DNA of 64,000 nucleotides from positions 2,372,001 through 2,436,000 of the forward strand of contig NC_008255.1 of NCBI RefSeq assembly GCF_000014145.1, written 5' to 3'. The notes below the pieces were generated by a model. It saw only the letters and a program-made list of their open reading frames with translations. It had not been told where the DNA came from and searched no databases. Origin of the DNA: Cytophaga hutchinsonii ATCC 33406. GTDB lineage: Bacteria; Bacteroidota; Bacteroidia; Cytophagales; Cytophagaceae. Made by a program: the position numbers and the translations under genes. Of this stretch, positions 17,311 through 26,254 are shown piece by piece (within the stretch, counting starts at the first letter, position 1; each line of letters starts with the position of its first letter).

Positions 17311-19338
17311 AACGGGCACCGCTGCTCCGGATAAAAAACGGATGGTATTCACACTGAAACTATTTGCACCGCCAACCCATCTTAAATACACATCATGTTG
17401 ACCCGAAGAATTAAAACTTCCCGTTACATTCGTCCATACATCATTACCTCCTGTATTCGGAATCGTTATTGTGGATACTTTTGTTCCTGTACCACCAATG
17501 TTATCGAGCCATACTTCAAGGCTTCCATTGCTATTTGCTGAAGATGCATTTATTTCAATACCTGTAGTAACTCTGCTGCCCGAACCTAAGTCAACGCCAG
17601 CCAGCATAAGCCAATCTCCGGATGTACTATTTGTTACTACGCGACCAGGTGTTCTGGTTGCAAATGTTACACCATACCAGTTGTTTCTTCCTTCTACACG
17701 AACCGGTACAAAACCATACCGGTATGAAAACTGATCGAAATCAGCAGATGCAGCAGATGCATAAAGACCTACAGAAGTACCCACCCATTTATTATAATCG
17801 GTTTGTGATTTATCCATATTAGATACATCCTTTGTTCCTAGCTGTGTCCACACTAAACCATCTGCGCTGTAGTAACATGTCAGTATATGCAGGGCACGCT
17901 CTACGCGCAGCCATACCGTAGTACCAATGGCATTGTTAACTTCAGTTGTTACGCCTTGAAACGCCATGCCAATTTTTTTACCGTTGTTATAGCCTGTATA
18001 TAATGTAAAGGTGACATCGTCATTACCGCTGGTCATTCGGATACCTGCTTGTTGCCCATTGGCAGTAGCATTCAGATCTACCTTTGTAGTTAATGAATAA
18101 TATTTCCCTTTATCTTTTTGTAATAGATGGGTGTAGCCGCTTCCCGGTTTTAGACGCATATAGCCCGGGCGTTCGCTTAAACTATATTTAGATGCATTGG
18201 CATAGACCTTACTTAAAAAATGCCAATTCAAACTTAATGTTGTAGATTCAAAATAATCAGACCGGATGAATTCATAATCAATATTACTGCTTGGCAGATT
18301 TGGCCCCTGTACCGGATTAACACTTACCGGAACGCCTTTAGGCACGCCATTTCCATCCCATATAACCTGGTGCAGATGACTTTGTCTGCCTTGTCCTTCC
18401 CAGCCTCCGTTATCGTAGGCATGCGAAAGGCACCACCATGTTCCGTCGTCTAATTTTATGGGTTGTGTAACATGGTTGGGACCTGTAAAACCACCGGAAC
18501 CTGTTGAAGTTTGCCAGAAATTACCATGTCGCGTCCAATCGGATTCTACATTCGAAAGTTTTGCAGAACTCAATACATATTGTCCGCCTGTTACGTTACC
18601 AGCTACAAACATATAATAGCGTCCATTGCGTTTACACATCACCGGGCCTTCTGCCCAGCTGTATGGATGGCCATTTGCATTGATCCAGTTCATGTTCAAA
18701 GCTTGTCCGGATGGTTGTCCATCCATACCTAATTTTTGAAGACCATTCAGATCCTGTCCGTTTTTCAACAGCATATAAGGAGTTCCGTCATCATCCACAA
18801 AAATAGAGTTGTCATAGCCATACACGCCTGTATTTGTATTTACTTTTACCGGTGCAGACCATGGACCAGCCATGTTTGTTGCGTTACAGAAATATTGTCC
18901 GCCACCTGCGTTATTCGAAAAATATACCCAAAACTTATTATTAAATTGAGCTAAGGCCCCTTGCCAGGTACCTCCGGAAGGTGTATCATTATTAGGAATG
19001 CTGGATGTTGGCGGAATTACACGTGCAATTACTTCCCAGTGCATCAAATCTGTTGAATGAAGAATCGGCAGATACGGTGTAAAATGAAAATTAGAACCGG
19101 TAGAATAAAAATTAGCACCCACGCGCATCAATGTCTGATCCGGATGATCACCGGGAAGAATGGGATTCACATAGGTTTGGATGCCATTCGTACCTGGTTG
19201 ATTTGAAAGTTGAGCAATCACATTGTTTCCATAAAATAGAAGTATTGAAAGACAAAGGAGCACTCTGGCTTTTATGAATACATCAATAAGTGATTTAAAA
19301 TTCTGCTGACTAATTGAGCTTCGTAGAAAATTTCCCAT
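14914..19338 (-). CDS. Secreted GH43 xylosidase/arabinofuranosidase with CBM6, CBM9 module and T9SS sorting domain
   Basis: A 1474-residue exo- or debranching enzyme. The signal peptide has a long n-region (hydrophobic core about 26-42, ending VIAQ). The GH43 catalytic propeller (about 57-350) has NPILPGDHPDQ (Asp67 as base), Asp in IFVDDDG and Glu in SWAEGPVM. A GH43-associated beta-sandwich (about 360-545) follows, then a CBM6-like domain (about 548-672; VRVEGRNNW ... DVYLRWVGG), then the shared module from 677. Its sorting domain ends KKITVIK. It is probably the first gene of the xylan cluster, since everything downstream to the left edge is co-oriented. The CBM6 distinguishes it from the other GH43 enzyme here. 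Confidence 0.92.
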   Translation of the reverse strand: MGNFLRSSISQQNFKSLIDVFIKARVLLCLSILLFYGNNVIAQLSNQPGTNGIQTYVNPILPGDHPDQTLMRVGANFYSTGSNFHFTPYLPILHSTDLMHWEVIARVIPPTSSIPNNDTPSGGTWQGALAQFNNKFWVYFSNNAGGGQYFCNATNMAGPWSAPVKVNTNTGVYGYDNSIFVDDDGTPYMLLKNGQDLNGLQKLGMDGQPSGQALNMNWINANGHPYSWAEGPVMCKRNGRYYMFVAGNVTGGQYVLSSAKLSNVESDWTRHGNFWQTSTGSGGFTGPNHVTQPIKLDDGTWWCLSHAYDNGGWEGQGRQSHLHQVIWDGNGVPKGVPVSVNPVQGPNLPSSNIDYEFIRSDYFESTTLSLNWHFLSKVYANASKYSLSERPGYMRLKPGSGYTHLLQKDKGKYYSLTTKVDLNATANGQQAGIRMTSGNDDVTFTLYTGYNNGKKIGMAFQGVTTEVNNAIGTTVWLRVERALHILTCYYSADGLVWTQLGTKDVSNMDKSQTDYNKWVGTSVGLYASAASADFDQFSYRYGFVPVRVEGRNNWYGVTFATRTPGRVVTNSTSGDWLMLAGVDLGSGSRVTTGIEINASSANSNGSLEVWLDNIGGTGTKVSTITIPNTGGNDVWTNVTGSFNSSGQHDVYLRWVGGANSFSVNTIRFLSGAAVPVPVVTLTAPVNNTVYTEGDNITINATATITSGSISKVEFYNGTTLLGTDASSPYSYTITAAAAGTYPVTAKATSAANAVTTSTAINIQVAKPIYQTGSAPTIDGTVDGLWSNFPSTGITKNNTGTISSGTDLSGNWKAMWDASNLYVLVQVTDDVKRNDGGTDVYNDDGVEVYIDLGNTKATTYGTNDQQYTFRWNDVTAAYEINGHPVTGITKGISNTATGYIVEVSIPWSTIGGTASLNSFQGFEVMINDDDDGGAREGKLAWVASTDDTWSNPALMGTVVLKGLNCTVPAAAITASTATTFCSGGSVVLNAGTGTGYSYVWKNGTATIAGATNSGYTATASGSYTVTVTNPGGCSATSAGTTVTVNALPVLTQYAQVDGGTWNQVSGATVCAGSSVVLGPQPTVNTGWSWTGPNGYSASTREITLTGVTPTQGGIYTASYTDGNTCKSTSVFTLTVTALPAAAITTSTPTTFCAGGSTTLTASSGASYKWLNGTVAITGATAQTYTATAAGSYTVEVTNAGNCKATSAAAVVTVTALPTATITATGSTTIPQGGSVVLQANAGSALTYKWFNGTVAITGATAQTYTATAAGSYTVEVTNAGNCKATSAAATVSVVANQPSVITITSPAPNAAVTGAIDISVNITDADGNITLVEFLAGDDVIGTAAAAPYTYTWDTPTAGSHTITVRVTDSNGGVTTSAPVTVTSESITTGVQALNTLNAAVYPNPSNGIVFIDTDADLSDASFTLIDVLGKEGTVSSTATGNGAMIDVSSLAGGTYVLIIKQDHSILRKKITVIK

Positions 19339-19605
19339 ACGGACTTTATTTTGGTTAACTGGCCCTTTTTCGAAAAAAGACTACAGGCTACGTGAGCATT
19401 CAAAAAAAGTCATCAGTAAAATGTAAGAAATTGTTATAAAAGTGCAAGAACTGTTAAAATATGCTTTTATCGGTCAAATTCGCATATAAATACATTTTAT
19501 ATAGCGTATAAAAATTTAAAACAGCATTGAATTTTACGTTGAATAAGGATTTAGAATAAAAAGGAGGCTAATACGCAAAAAGATGTAACGTGTTTCAAAA
19601 TAAAT

Positions 19606-20508
19606 TTATAACTGAAGTGCCATAAATAATTCCAATGTACTGTTTGGCGTAGGAAAAACACTGTGGTAAATGCTGTATGTTGTTACAATAGACAGCTCAG
19701 TTCCATAAATGAGTACATGCTGCACACCAAAATTAAATGACGTTTTTTTCAGTGAAAAATTATTCACTCCTAGTATAACATGATCTGCAACATCGCTCAT
19801 TAAGCCTAAACTATAGGAAAAATTGTCATTGCCGGAAAACTGAATGACTCCGTATGTTGTTAATTTAATGCGTGGCGCAACTCTGAAGCGTTGTGAAACA
19901 TCAATATTATATAACCTGTTCAGTTTAAAAGATTGATTCACCGGAATCAATACAGGAGCGAATAATTGCTGTACTCCAAAACCGATTACCGTATTCTGCC
20001 GGATATAATGTATTCCAAGCATTCCATCCGGACCAAAGTCTGAACCTCCTGTACCACCTTGTGTAGTAAGAAACGCATAATTGATAAACCCAATTGAAAT
20101 GCCTGCCGACAATGCAGCCTTCGCACTTACCTGAGTGTACCAGGAGTATCGAAACTGACACCTGCTTCTATATATATATTGACCCATTTTCGAGTTTGAA
20201 GCTTCCAAACCTATAAAATGATACGAATTTGCCCGGGAGGTTCCAATCCGTTTATCCATATCCAAATAATATCTGTTTACGTATTTAATCAAACCCAATT
20301 CATCTATCGCATTAATACGTACTTTGAATACATAAGAAGTATCAGATGCCGCCGGATTTATTAAATATGGATTAATGATTGTTTGACTAAATTCTTCGAA
20401 AAGTGTTGTATTAAGCTGAGCCTGACTGCAAAATGTCTTACCCAGCAATAAAAAAACAATCCCGATTACAGGCTTAAAACGCATACTGCTTTTCAAGATT
20501 TTAGTCAT
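19606..20508 (-). CDS. PorP/SprF-family type IX secretion membrane protein (cassette 1)
   Basis: A 300-residue outer-membrane beta-barrel-type protein. A signal peptide (about 1-30, FCSQAQ) is followed by the family's opening pattern: cargo-side FEEFSQTIINPYLINPAASD, then alternating beta-strand sequence and the glycine/aspartate stretch GGSDFGPDGMLGIHY typical of PorP/SprF. Proteins of this family pair with individual surface proteins that carry type B sorting domains; SprF is needed for SprB export. Here the gene is divergent from an ECF sigma / anti-sigma / LRR-cargo operon, and the same arrangement recurs at 29122-33545. A dedicated export or anchoring role for the LRR protein is inferred. 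Confidence 0.85.
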   Translation of the reverse strand: MTKILKSSMRFKPVIGIVFLLLGKTFCSQAQLNTTLFEEFSQTIINPYLINPAASDTSYVFKVRINAIDELGLIKYVNRYYLDMDKRIGTSRANSYHFIGLEASNSKMGQYIYRSRCQFRYSWYTQVSAKAALSAGISIGFINYAFLTTQGGTGGSDFGPDGMLGIHYIRQNTVIGFGVQQLFAPVLIPVNQSFKLNRLYNIDVSQRFRVAPRIKLTTYGVIQFSGNDNFSYSLGLMSDVADHVILGVNNFSLKKTSFNFGVQHVLIYGTELSIVTTYSIYHSVFPTPNSTLELFMALQL

Positions 20509-20573
20509 CTATAATAGTATAAGAAAAGTAAAGTTTAAGATTTATAGTCGTTAAATATAATATTTAAAATAAT

Positions 20574-20612
20574 AAGTGCTGACTTTTTTTTATGTATTAC
20601 GTAGCTTAAACA
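20574..20612 (+). promoter_or_regulatory. Candidate sigma-cassette promoter region
   Basis: The sequence AAGTGCTGACTTTTT (from 20574) resembles AAGTGTGTTACTTTT (from 30065) upstream of the paralogous sigma gene, allowing a one-base gap. Both lie in the divergent spacer between a PorP/SprF gene and a sigma gene, so this may be an autoregulated ECF promoter or operator. Only two copies are compared, so support is weak. Confidence 0.25.
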
Positions 20613-21185
20613 ATGAAAGATAATTCAAAAATCATTATTGAATGCATCCGTACAGGAAAAAATAATGAGGCGTTAAAATATTTATACAAAGACCCGCTCA
20701 GAAAAATACGAAAGTTTATTTTGATGAATTCAGGTACGTTGGATGATGCCGATGATGTCTTTCAGGATGCGATCATTGTTTTATTTCAATACGTTAAAAA
20801 TGGAAAATACAATGAAGAATATGATCTGGATGGATTTTTGTTCCGGGTTGCTAAAAACTCATGGATTGACATTGCACGAAAAAAACAAAAAGTAATTAAA
20901 GCATCTTTTATTGGTTTTGATATTAGTGATGAAACAGACCATTTAAATGATTTGATCAAAGACGAACAATTAAATACGTTTCATTTTCTGTTTAATAAAC
21001 TGGAAGATAACTGTAAAAAGATATTATCTTTCGTTGTATTTGATAAAAAAAGCATGAAGGAAATTGCAGAACTCATGGGATTTAAAGATGAGAAGGTTGC
21101 TAAAAATCAACATTACCGCTGCAAAAAATATTTTACAAAAATAGTTTCTGATAATAAAGAAGCATTAACCTTTTTAAAGAATTGA
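20613..21185 (+). CDS. ECF RNA polymerase sigma factor (cassette 1)
   Basis: A 190-residue sigma-70 family protein with only the two core ECF regions. Region 2 (about 22-95) has LDDADDVFQDAIIVLF and the DGFLFRVAKNSWIDIARKK helix that reads the -10 element. Region 4 (about 125-180) has the helix-turn-helix KSMKEIAELMGFKDEKVAKN. The stop overlaps the TTG start of the following anti-sigma-like gene by four bases (TTGA), indicating translational coupling. The paralogue at 30122 has the same length and the same neighbours. Targets are unknown; the adjacent cargo and PorP/SprF genes are the obvious candidates. Confidence 0.9.
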   Translation: MKDNSKIIIECIRTGKNNEALKYLYKDPLRKIRKFILMNSGTLDDADDVFQDAIIVLFQYVKNGKYNEEYDLDGFLFRVAKNSWIDIARKKQKVIKASFIGFDISDETDHLNDLIKDEQLNTFHFLFNKLEDNCKKILSFVVFDKKSMKEIAELMGFKDEKVAKNQHYRCKKYFTKIVSDNKEALTFLKN

Positions 21186-22300
21186 ACCCGCAAGACGAAC
21201 TATTAGACACCATTGACAACTACCTTAACAGGGTTATGTCGGAAGAAGAGCGTTTTGCTTTTGAAGAAAGACTTGCTCTGGATGAAACATTGTCGGCCAA
21301 AGTCAATGAAGTACGGCTTACCAATGAAGCAATCTATTATGCATCATTGGCTGAACTAAAAAACACCATTGGTAAGGACATTAAAAATATTAAATACAAA
21401 CCTTCCTTTAACTGGAAAAAAGCCTCGTACATTTCTATTGCTTCCCTGGTATTACTATCCGGAATAACAACATACGTTTTTGTCAACAATACAGACAACA
21501 AATCTGTCAAACAAGATCGTGTAAAAAATAAACAGCGTGCTATTCAGGCAAACAACGGTTCTGTAACCTCAGAGAAAGCCGTTGATGCAAAGAAATCATA
21601 TCAGCAACAACCGCTTACAATACCAGGTAAAATAGATTCTACACAAAAAGATGTTCCATCTAAACAGAATTTAATCTTACCTGCAGATAACAATGTGCAA
21701 CAGGTTGAAAAAATAAAACCTGCAGATTCCGGAAATACGCTTCAAAAAAATGATTCTGACCAAAGTATTAAAAATATTGTACCACCCGAAACAGATACTA
21801 AAATCGCCTGTGACAAGTTATTTAAAATAAATACGGAGGCTTCGTGCAAACAAAAAGAAACAGGCAGCATCCATATTATTTCAGACGGGGCATATTCGTA
21901 TACATACCAGGTCGATATTCAAAGCACTTCAGGATCAAAAGCAACGTTTACCAATATGCCCTCAGGAGTGCATGAAATTCTGGTTACTTATGGCAAAGAA
22001 TGTATATATAAGAAAAAGGTTTCAATAGCCGAAAAATGGTGTGCTATGAATGAATCATATAGCTTTAATCCGGATTACAATGAAAAATGGATTTTAAATT
22101 ATGAAACCGGCGCATCGGGAACATTTACTATCTTTGATAAATCCGGAAAAGATATATATAGCAATACATTCGGATCCGGAAATGAAGAATGGAACGGAAC
22201 CAGCAATCAAGGAACAACAGTGCCTGTTGGTATTTATATTGCATTCATTAATTACTCGGATGGACGAAAAGAAAAAGTAGAATTAACAATTGTCAGATAA
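21182..22300 (+). CDS. Anti-sigma-like membrane protein with C-terminal sorting-domain-like fold (cassette 1)
   Basis: A 372-residue single-pass protein starting at TTG inside the sigma gene's stop. Residues 1-60 have the anti-sigma N-terminal pattern (DNYLNRVMSEEERFAFEERL). A TM segment lies at about 82-102, then a low-complexity Lys/Gln/Ser-rich linker (105-205). Outside the inner membrane is a Cys-containing beta domain (about 207-290; CDKLF, ASCKQ, KECIY, KWCAM) and a final region (about 295-372) that reads like a gliding-motility type B C-terminal domain (IFDKSGKDIYSN, EWNGTSNQGTTVPVG, VELTIVR) but lacks the TPNGDG entry motif. No cleavable signal peptide is seen. It should hold the sigma factor at the membrane. 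The role of the CTD-like end as a secretion sensor is a hypothesis. Confidence 0.8.
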   Translation: MNPQDELLDTIDNYLNRVMSEEERFAFEERLALDETLSAKVNEVRLTNEAIYYASLAELKNTIGKDIKNIKYKPSFNWKKASYISIASLVLLSGITTYVFVNNTDNKSVKQDRVKNKQRAIQANNGSVTSEKAVDAKKSYQQQPLTIPGKIDSTQKDVPSKQNLILPADNNVQQVEKIKPADSGNTLQKNDSDQSIKNIVPPETDTKIACDKLFKINTEASCKQKETGSIHIISDGAYSYTYQVDIQSTSGSKATFTNMPSGVHEILVTYGKECIYKKKVSIAEKWCAMNESYSFNPDYNEKWILNYETGASGTFTIFDKSGKDIYSNTFGSGNEEWNGTSNQGTTVPVGIYIAFINYSDGRKEKVELTIVR

Positions 22301-22310
22301 ATTAAACGTA

Positions 22311-23897
22311 ATGAGAATACTATTGACATCATTTTTTTTCCTTGCTATTCGCGTTGCTTTTAGTCAATTACTAACATTGCAGGATGATCACCTGCGTGAT
22401 AAATTAATTTTATCCTATCCTCAGGTAATGCAGGGTAACGCACTGGATATCTCTAAAGCTTCTTTACTTACAAATGTATTAGACTTACGCGGCGCGGGTA
22501 TCACTAATGCAGCCGGCATAGAATATTTTAAAAGCATAACTACGCTGGACTTAAGCAACAATCAACTTACCAGTGTACCGAATATTTCAGGCATAACCGG
22601 ACTCGTTAATTTTTATGCGTCAAACAACAAATTAACTTCATTGCCGAATATGGCAACTTTACACTTGAAAGATTTTCAAGTAGTGAATAATATGCTTACA
22701 GCACTTCCTGATTTATCCGGTTCTACAGGTTTACTATCTCTGTATTGCAGCAACAATAATCTTATAGAGTTCCCTCCGCTTACACAATTTCCACAACTCA
22801 GCAAATTAGTTTCAGGACAAAATCCAATCAGTGCTTCTTTTATTGATGTAACGCCCTGTATACACCTTACCGAACTGCATGTACACAAGACAGGTATTGA
22901 TACGATTATTGGACTTGAAAAATTGACAGGTCTTACAACATTGTATGCCTGGACGAATAACATAAAAAGTTTCAAGTCCCTGGATCTGATAAGCACACTT
23001 ACAATCTGCATTATTTATGACAATCCGTTTTCAGACATGCCATACCTGCAAAACAAATCCGCACTCAACAGACTAAACGTAAATGGTGCCTTACTTACGT
23101 TTGAAGACATAAAACCTGTACTTCAAAATCCTCCGGCAACATTTATTTACTCTCCTCAACGGGAAATTTTCTTTGCTGATGTTACAGCACGGGCTGAAAA
23201 TAATTATACACTAACCTATCCTGTAACCGCACCGCTTTCATCAAATATATATGTATGGTTTAAAAATGGCATCGTAATCGATAGCTCTGCATCGCCATCA
23301 TACACATTTAGTCCGTTAAAAAATGCAGATGCGGGTAACTATCAATTGAAAATATACAATACATCTGTTTCATTATTAACATTAAATACCAATACGTTTA
23401 AGATTACTGTACAACCTTGTATTGAACTTAATATCATCAATGCTGATGTTGTAAGTAAGGATTGCAGTAAAGGTTATACCATTGACTTTTCACAAAATCA
23501 AATCTCTGGCGGTACTCCTCCGTTTACCTACGAACTCGCAACAAGTTCAACACGGAAAAACATTAGCTATCCCCTCGTTGAAAATGTTGAAGCCGGAAAC
23601 TATTTTCTTAAAGTAGTAGATTCCAGACTATGTAGTGCAACAAACAATTTCGTTTTAAATAAAATTGATAACTGCGACCCTGTAATGACTCCAAACGGAG
23701 ATGGCATTACCGATACATATTATATTGAAAAAACCGGAAAAGTAACTGTATACAATCTTCAAAGAGTTGTAGTAAATACCTTACAAGCACCTATTGTCTG
23801 GGATGGAACTGATCGCAATGGTGCTTTACTTGATGCCGGATTTTATATTCTGATTATGGATGGCGAAAAGCCTGTTTATTTAACTATAATCAGATAG
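22311..23897 (+). CDS. Leucine-rich-repeat surface protein with type B T9SS sorting domain (cassette 1)
   Basis: A 528-residue exported protein. The ATG at 22311 is chosen over a TTG at 22290 because it opens a clean signal peptide (MRILLTSFFFLAIRVAFSQ). Residues about 45-260 contain SDS22-like leucine-rich repeats (TTLDLSNNQLTSVPNISG, SNNKLTSLPNM). An Ig-like domain (about 280-365; YVWFKNGIVIDSS) is followed by a Cys-bounded SprB-type repeat (CSKGYTIDFSQNQISGG) and a type B sorting domain (about 455-528) beginning TPNGDGITD. The gene starts 10 nt after the upstream anti-sigma stop. It is likely presented on the cell surface with the divergently encoded PorP/SprF protein as partner; the ligand is unknown. 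Confidence 0.85.
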   Translation: MRILLTSFFFLAIRVAFSQLLTLQDDHLRDKLILSYPQVMQGNALDISKASLLTNVLDLRGAGITNAAGIEYFKSITTLDLSNNQLTSVPNISGITGLVNFYASNNKLTSLPNMATLHLKDFQVVNNMLTALPDLSGSTGLLSLYCSNNNLIEFPPLTQFPQLSKLVSGQNPISASFIDVTPCIHLTELHVHKTGIDTIIGLEKLTGLTTLYAWTNNIKSFKSLDLISTLTICIIYDNPFSDMPYLQNKSALNRLNVNGALLTFEDIKPVLQNPPATFIYSPQREIFFADVTARAENNYTLTYPVTAPLSSNIYVWFKNGIVIDSSASPSYTFSPLKNADAGNYQLKIYNTSVSLLTLNTNTFKITVQPCIELNIINADVVSKDCSKGYTIDFSQNQISGGTPPFTYELATSSTRKNISYPLVENVEAGNYFLKVVDSRLCSATNNFVLNKIDNCDPVMTPNGDGITDTYYIEKTGKVTVYNLQRVVVNTLQAPIVWDGTDRNGALLDAGFYILIMDGEKPVYLTIIR

Positions 23898-23928
23898 TTT
23901 CAATAGAAAAATTTTGCTGTGCAAGTAG

Positions 23929-23969
23929 GCACATAAACTGCATGTTGAAGTTTATGTGCTTTTATTTTT
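23929..23969 (+). terminator. Intrinsic terminator after cassette 1
   Basis: A perfect 11-bp stem GCACATAAACT / AGTTTATGTGC (23929-23939 with 23949-23959) and a 9-nt loop, followed by TTTTATTTTT, 31 nt after the LRR gene stop. Confidence 0.85.
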
Positions 23970-24035
23970 AGGAACACATTTTGGCAATCTTTTACCCGCT
24001 TTTATTTTCATTACAACTTGTTCATAACCGCTCCG

Positions 24036-24072
24036 GCACGCATCCTGCGTGGTGCGCTTTATATTTTTTTTA
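24036..24072 (+). terminator. Possible second hairpin with T-run
   Basis: CACGCA-TCC-TGCGTG (24037-24051), flanked by further GC pairs, is followed after a few bases by a T-rich run (24060-24072). It may be a second terminator or the boundary of a small transcript; the short stem makes this uncertain. Confidence 0.35.
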
Positions 24073-24099
24073 TTTGATGTTGCCCTAGTCAGTAGGCAC

Positions 24100-24215
24100 A
24101 AATCTCATTCGCCCTGTTAGGCCTACGTTTAGGCGATCTTTGCAGTCGCACGGATTAAGGGCTAACGGGGCAGCGCGGTTTAACATTATCCGATCGGCTT
24201 AAGGGGGCAATGGAG
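24100..24215 (+). ncRNA. GC-rich structured intergenic segment, candidate RNA element
   Basis: This part of the 326-nt gene-free spacer 23898-24223 is visibly richer in G and C than its surroundings. GCCCTGTTAG (24111-24120) can pair with CTAACGGGGC (24162-24171), nine Watson-Crick pairs plus one U-G that works only as plus-strand RNA. Inside are GCCT-ACGTTT-AGGC (24121-24134) and TGC-AGTC-GCA (24142-24151), giving a three-way-junction shape. No known RNA family, tRNA or coding frame is recognised. It may be only a compositional island. Confidence 0.3.
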
Positions 24216-24223
24216 TCTAGGCC

Positions 24224-25981
24224 CTACACGCCTTCAGCGTGTGCCTTTTCGCCAATCTGCTGACGCCACATCGCGTAGTACAATCCTTTTTCGAGCAACA
24301 GGTCTTCGTGTTTGCCGGATTCAATGATGTTACCTTTTTCAAGAACAAATATTGTATCGGCATGCATGATAGTAGATAAACGGTGTGCAATTAGTATGGT
24401 AATATGATCTTTAACGGTCGACACCTCGCGGATCGTTTGGGTAATTTCTTCTTCCGTTATTGAGTCCAGCGACGATGTGGCTTCATCAAATACCAGAATA
24501 TCCGGCTGACGCAACAGTGCGCGTGCAATCGATAAGCGTTGCTTTTCTCCTCCTGAAACCTTTACTCCACCCTCGCCTATTACCGTATCTAATCCTTTAT
24601 CGGCACGGGCTAACAATGTGCCGCAAGCAGCTTTATGCAATACAGCCAAACACTCTTCGTCTGAAGCATCAGGTCTCACGAATAATAAATTCTCACGAAT
24701 CGTTCCGGAAAACAACTGCGTATCCTGCGTAACAAATCCGATCTTTTCACGCAGTTCATCCAGATCAATGTTTGTACTTAATACATCGTTATACAGAATA
24801 CTTCCGTCTTTAGGCGGGTACAGTCCTACCAGCAGCTTCACCAATGTTGTTTTTCCTGATCCTGACGGCCCAACAAACGCAATAGTTTGTCCATTGTGCG
24901 TTGAAAAAGAAATGCCATTGAGTGCATTGCTGCGGGCAGATTGATGCTTGAAACTCACGGCATCAAAACGTAAGGTGTTTATCTGTCCGATTGTTTCCGG
25001 ACGTTGTGGTTTAATCTCTTTTGGAAGATTTAATATACGGTCAAAATTTAACAGGGATACTTCTGCTTCCCGGTATGTAATGATCACATTTCCCAGCTCC
25101 TGCAGCGGACCGAATAAAAAGAAGGAATAAAACAAAAACGTAAAATACATACCCGGTGATAATTCATTATCAAAAATGAGCAGCAGTAAAATAACCACCA
25201 TCACACTGCGTATAAAGTTTACCGTTGTACCTTGCAGAAAACTCATACTGCGCACGTATTTTACTTTTTTAAGCTCAAGAGCCAGAATCTTAAATGTCGT
25301 GTTATTCAGCCGTTCAATTTCCTGATTGGCAAGTCCAAGGCTCTTCACCAGTTCAATGTTGCGAAGCGACTCTGTAGTAGAACCAGCCAGCGCGGTAGTT
25401 TCTTTTACAATACTTTTCTGAACAACTTTTATCTTACGGCTCAGCAGCCAGCTTGTAAAAGCGATAATAGGAACCGCAGCGAAGTATACCAGCGTCACTT
25501 TATAACTTACAGATAAGGAATACACAACAACAAACAGTAAACCCACTACACTTGCGAATAAAACACTGATAAAAGAGGTAATGAATTTTTCTGAATCGGT
25601 ACGCACCTTTTGAAGAATACCCAGCGTCTCTCCGCTTCGTTGGTCTTCAAACGTTTGATACGGCAGCTCTAACGAATGTTTTAAACCATCGGCATACATC
25701 TGTGCCCCTAATTTCTGCACAACAATACTCGTGAAGTAGTCCTGAAGATTTTTAGCAATCCGGGAAACCATAGCAGCACCGATGGAAAATCCGACAAGAA
25801 TTAAAATGCCCTTAACAAACTCCGCACGGGAAAGTATCTCTTTTTTTTCTATAAAATTATCGACGATTTTACCGGTTATATGCGGATCCAGTAAAGAAAA
25901 GACCTGACTTGTAGATGCCAGAAGCAATGCTATTGCAATAAGTCCTTTGTAATTCTTTAAATAATTTAGCAGTAATTTCAT
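24224..25981 (-). CDS. ABC exporter, fused permease-ATPase (MsbA/LmrA type)
   Basis: A 585-residue half-transporter working as a homodimer or heterodimer in the inner membrane. The first 310 or so residues hold about six TM helices of the type I exporter fold, with QRSGETLGILQKVRTDSE in the first cytoplasmic coupling region. The nucleotide-binding domain (about 345-575) has Walker A GPSGSGKTT, a Q-loop (FVTQDTQLFSG), signature VSGGEKQR, Walker B ILVFDEATSSLD and the switch His in IAHRLS. It is a complete, ordinary member of the family; lipid, drug or peptide substrate cannot be read from sequence. It stands alone between the two sigma cassettes. Confidence 0.92.
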   Translation of the reverse strand: MKLLLNYLKNYKGLIAIALLLASTSQVFSLLDPHITGKIVDNFIEKKEILSRAEFVKGILILVGFSIGAAMVSRIAKNLQDYFTSIVVQKLGAQMYADGLKHSLELPYQTFEDQRSGETLGILQKVRTDSEKFITSFISVLFASVVGLLFVVVYSLSVSYKVTLVYFAAVPIIAFTSWLLSRKIKVVQKSIVKETTALAGSTTESLRNIELVKSLGLANQEIERLNNTTFKILALELKKVKYVRSMSFLQGTTVNFIRSVMVVILLLLIFDNELSPGMYFTFLFYSFFLFGPLQELGNVIITYREAEVSLLNFDRILNLPKEIKPQRPETIGQINTLRFDAVSFKHQSARSNALNGISFSTHNGQTIAFVGPSGSGKTTLVKLLVGLYPPKDGSILYNDVLSTNIDLDELREKIGFVTQDTQLFSGTIRENLLFVRPDASDEECLAVLHKAACGTLLARADKGLDTVIGEGGVKVSGGEKQRLSIARALLRQPDILVFDEATSSLDSITEEEITQTIREVSTVKDHITILIAHRLSTIMHADTIFVLEKGNIIESGKHEDLLLEKGLYYAMWRQQIGEKAHAEGV

Positions 25982-26075
25982 TTATATATAATACAATATT
26001 GAGCGAATCAAACATAAAAAAACGGATTGTCGTTCCATTGCAGGGGCAAATCGCATTTGGTCTTTAAATAAAATC

Positions 26076-26105
26076 GCAAATACCCTTTAAATAAAGGGCA
26101 TTTGC
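26076..26105 (-). terminator. Hairpin downstream of the first propeller-like cargo gene
   Basis: GCAAATACCCTTTA (26076-26089) pairs with TAAAGGGCATTTGC (26092-26105) with one mismatch. On the minus strand the stem is followed by GATTTTATTT, about 150 nt past the stop at 26255. A smaller CAAAT-CGC-ATTTG hairpin lies beside it at 26047-26059. Confidence 0.5.
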
Positions 26106-26254
26106 ACCTATTCAACAGATAGATACGTTTTAACAATACATGTATCTGTTGCCAGCACATATAACGCCACGGTGGAAAGAAATCCTTCTCCTGTTTTATA
26201 AATACATAGAACCGGAAAAAGGATTTTGCCTGTCATAAATTCAAGAAACCGCGC

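Noticed and set aside
24100-24215. tRNA gene or rRNA fragment
   Set aside because: No cloverleaf with T-loop GTTCGA-type sequence or 3' acceptor could be drawn, and no rRNA signature was recognised; kept only as a structured-RNA candidate.
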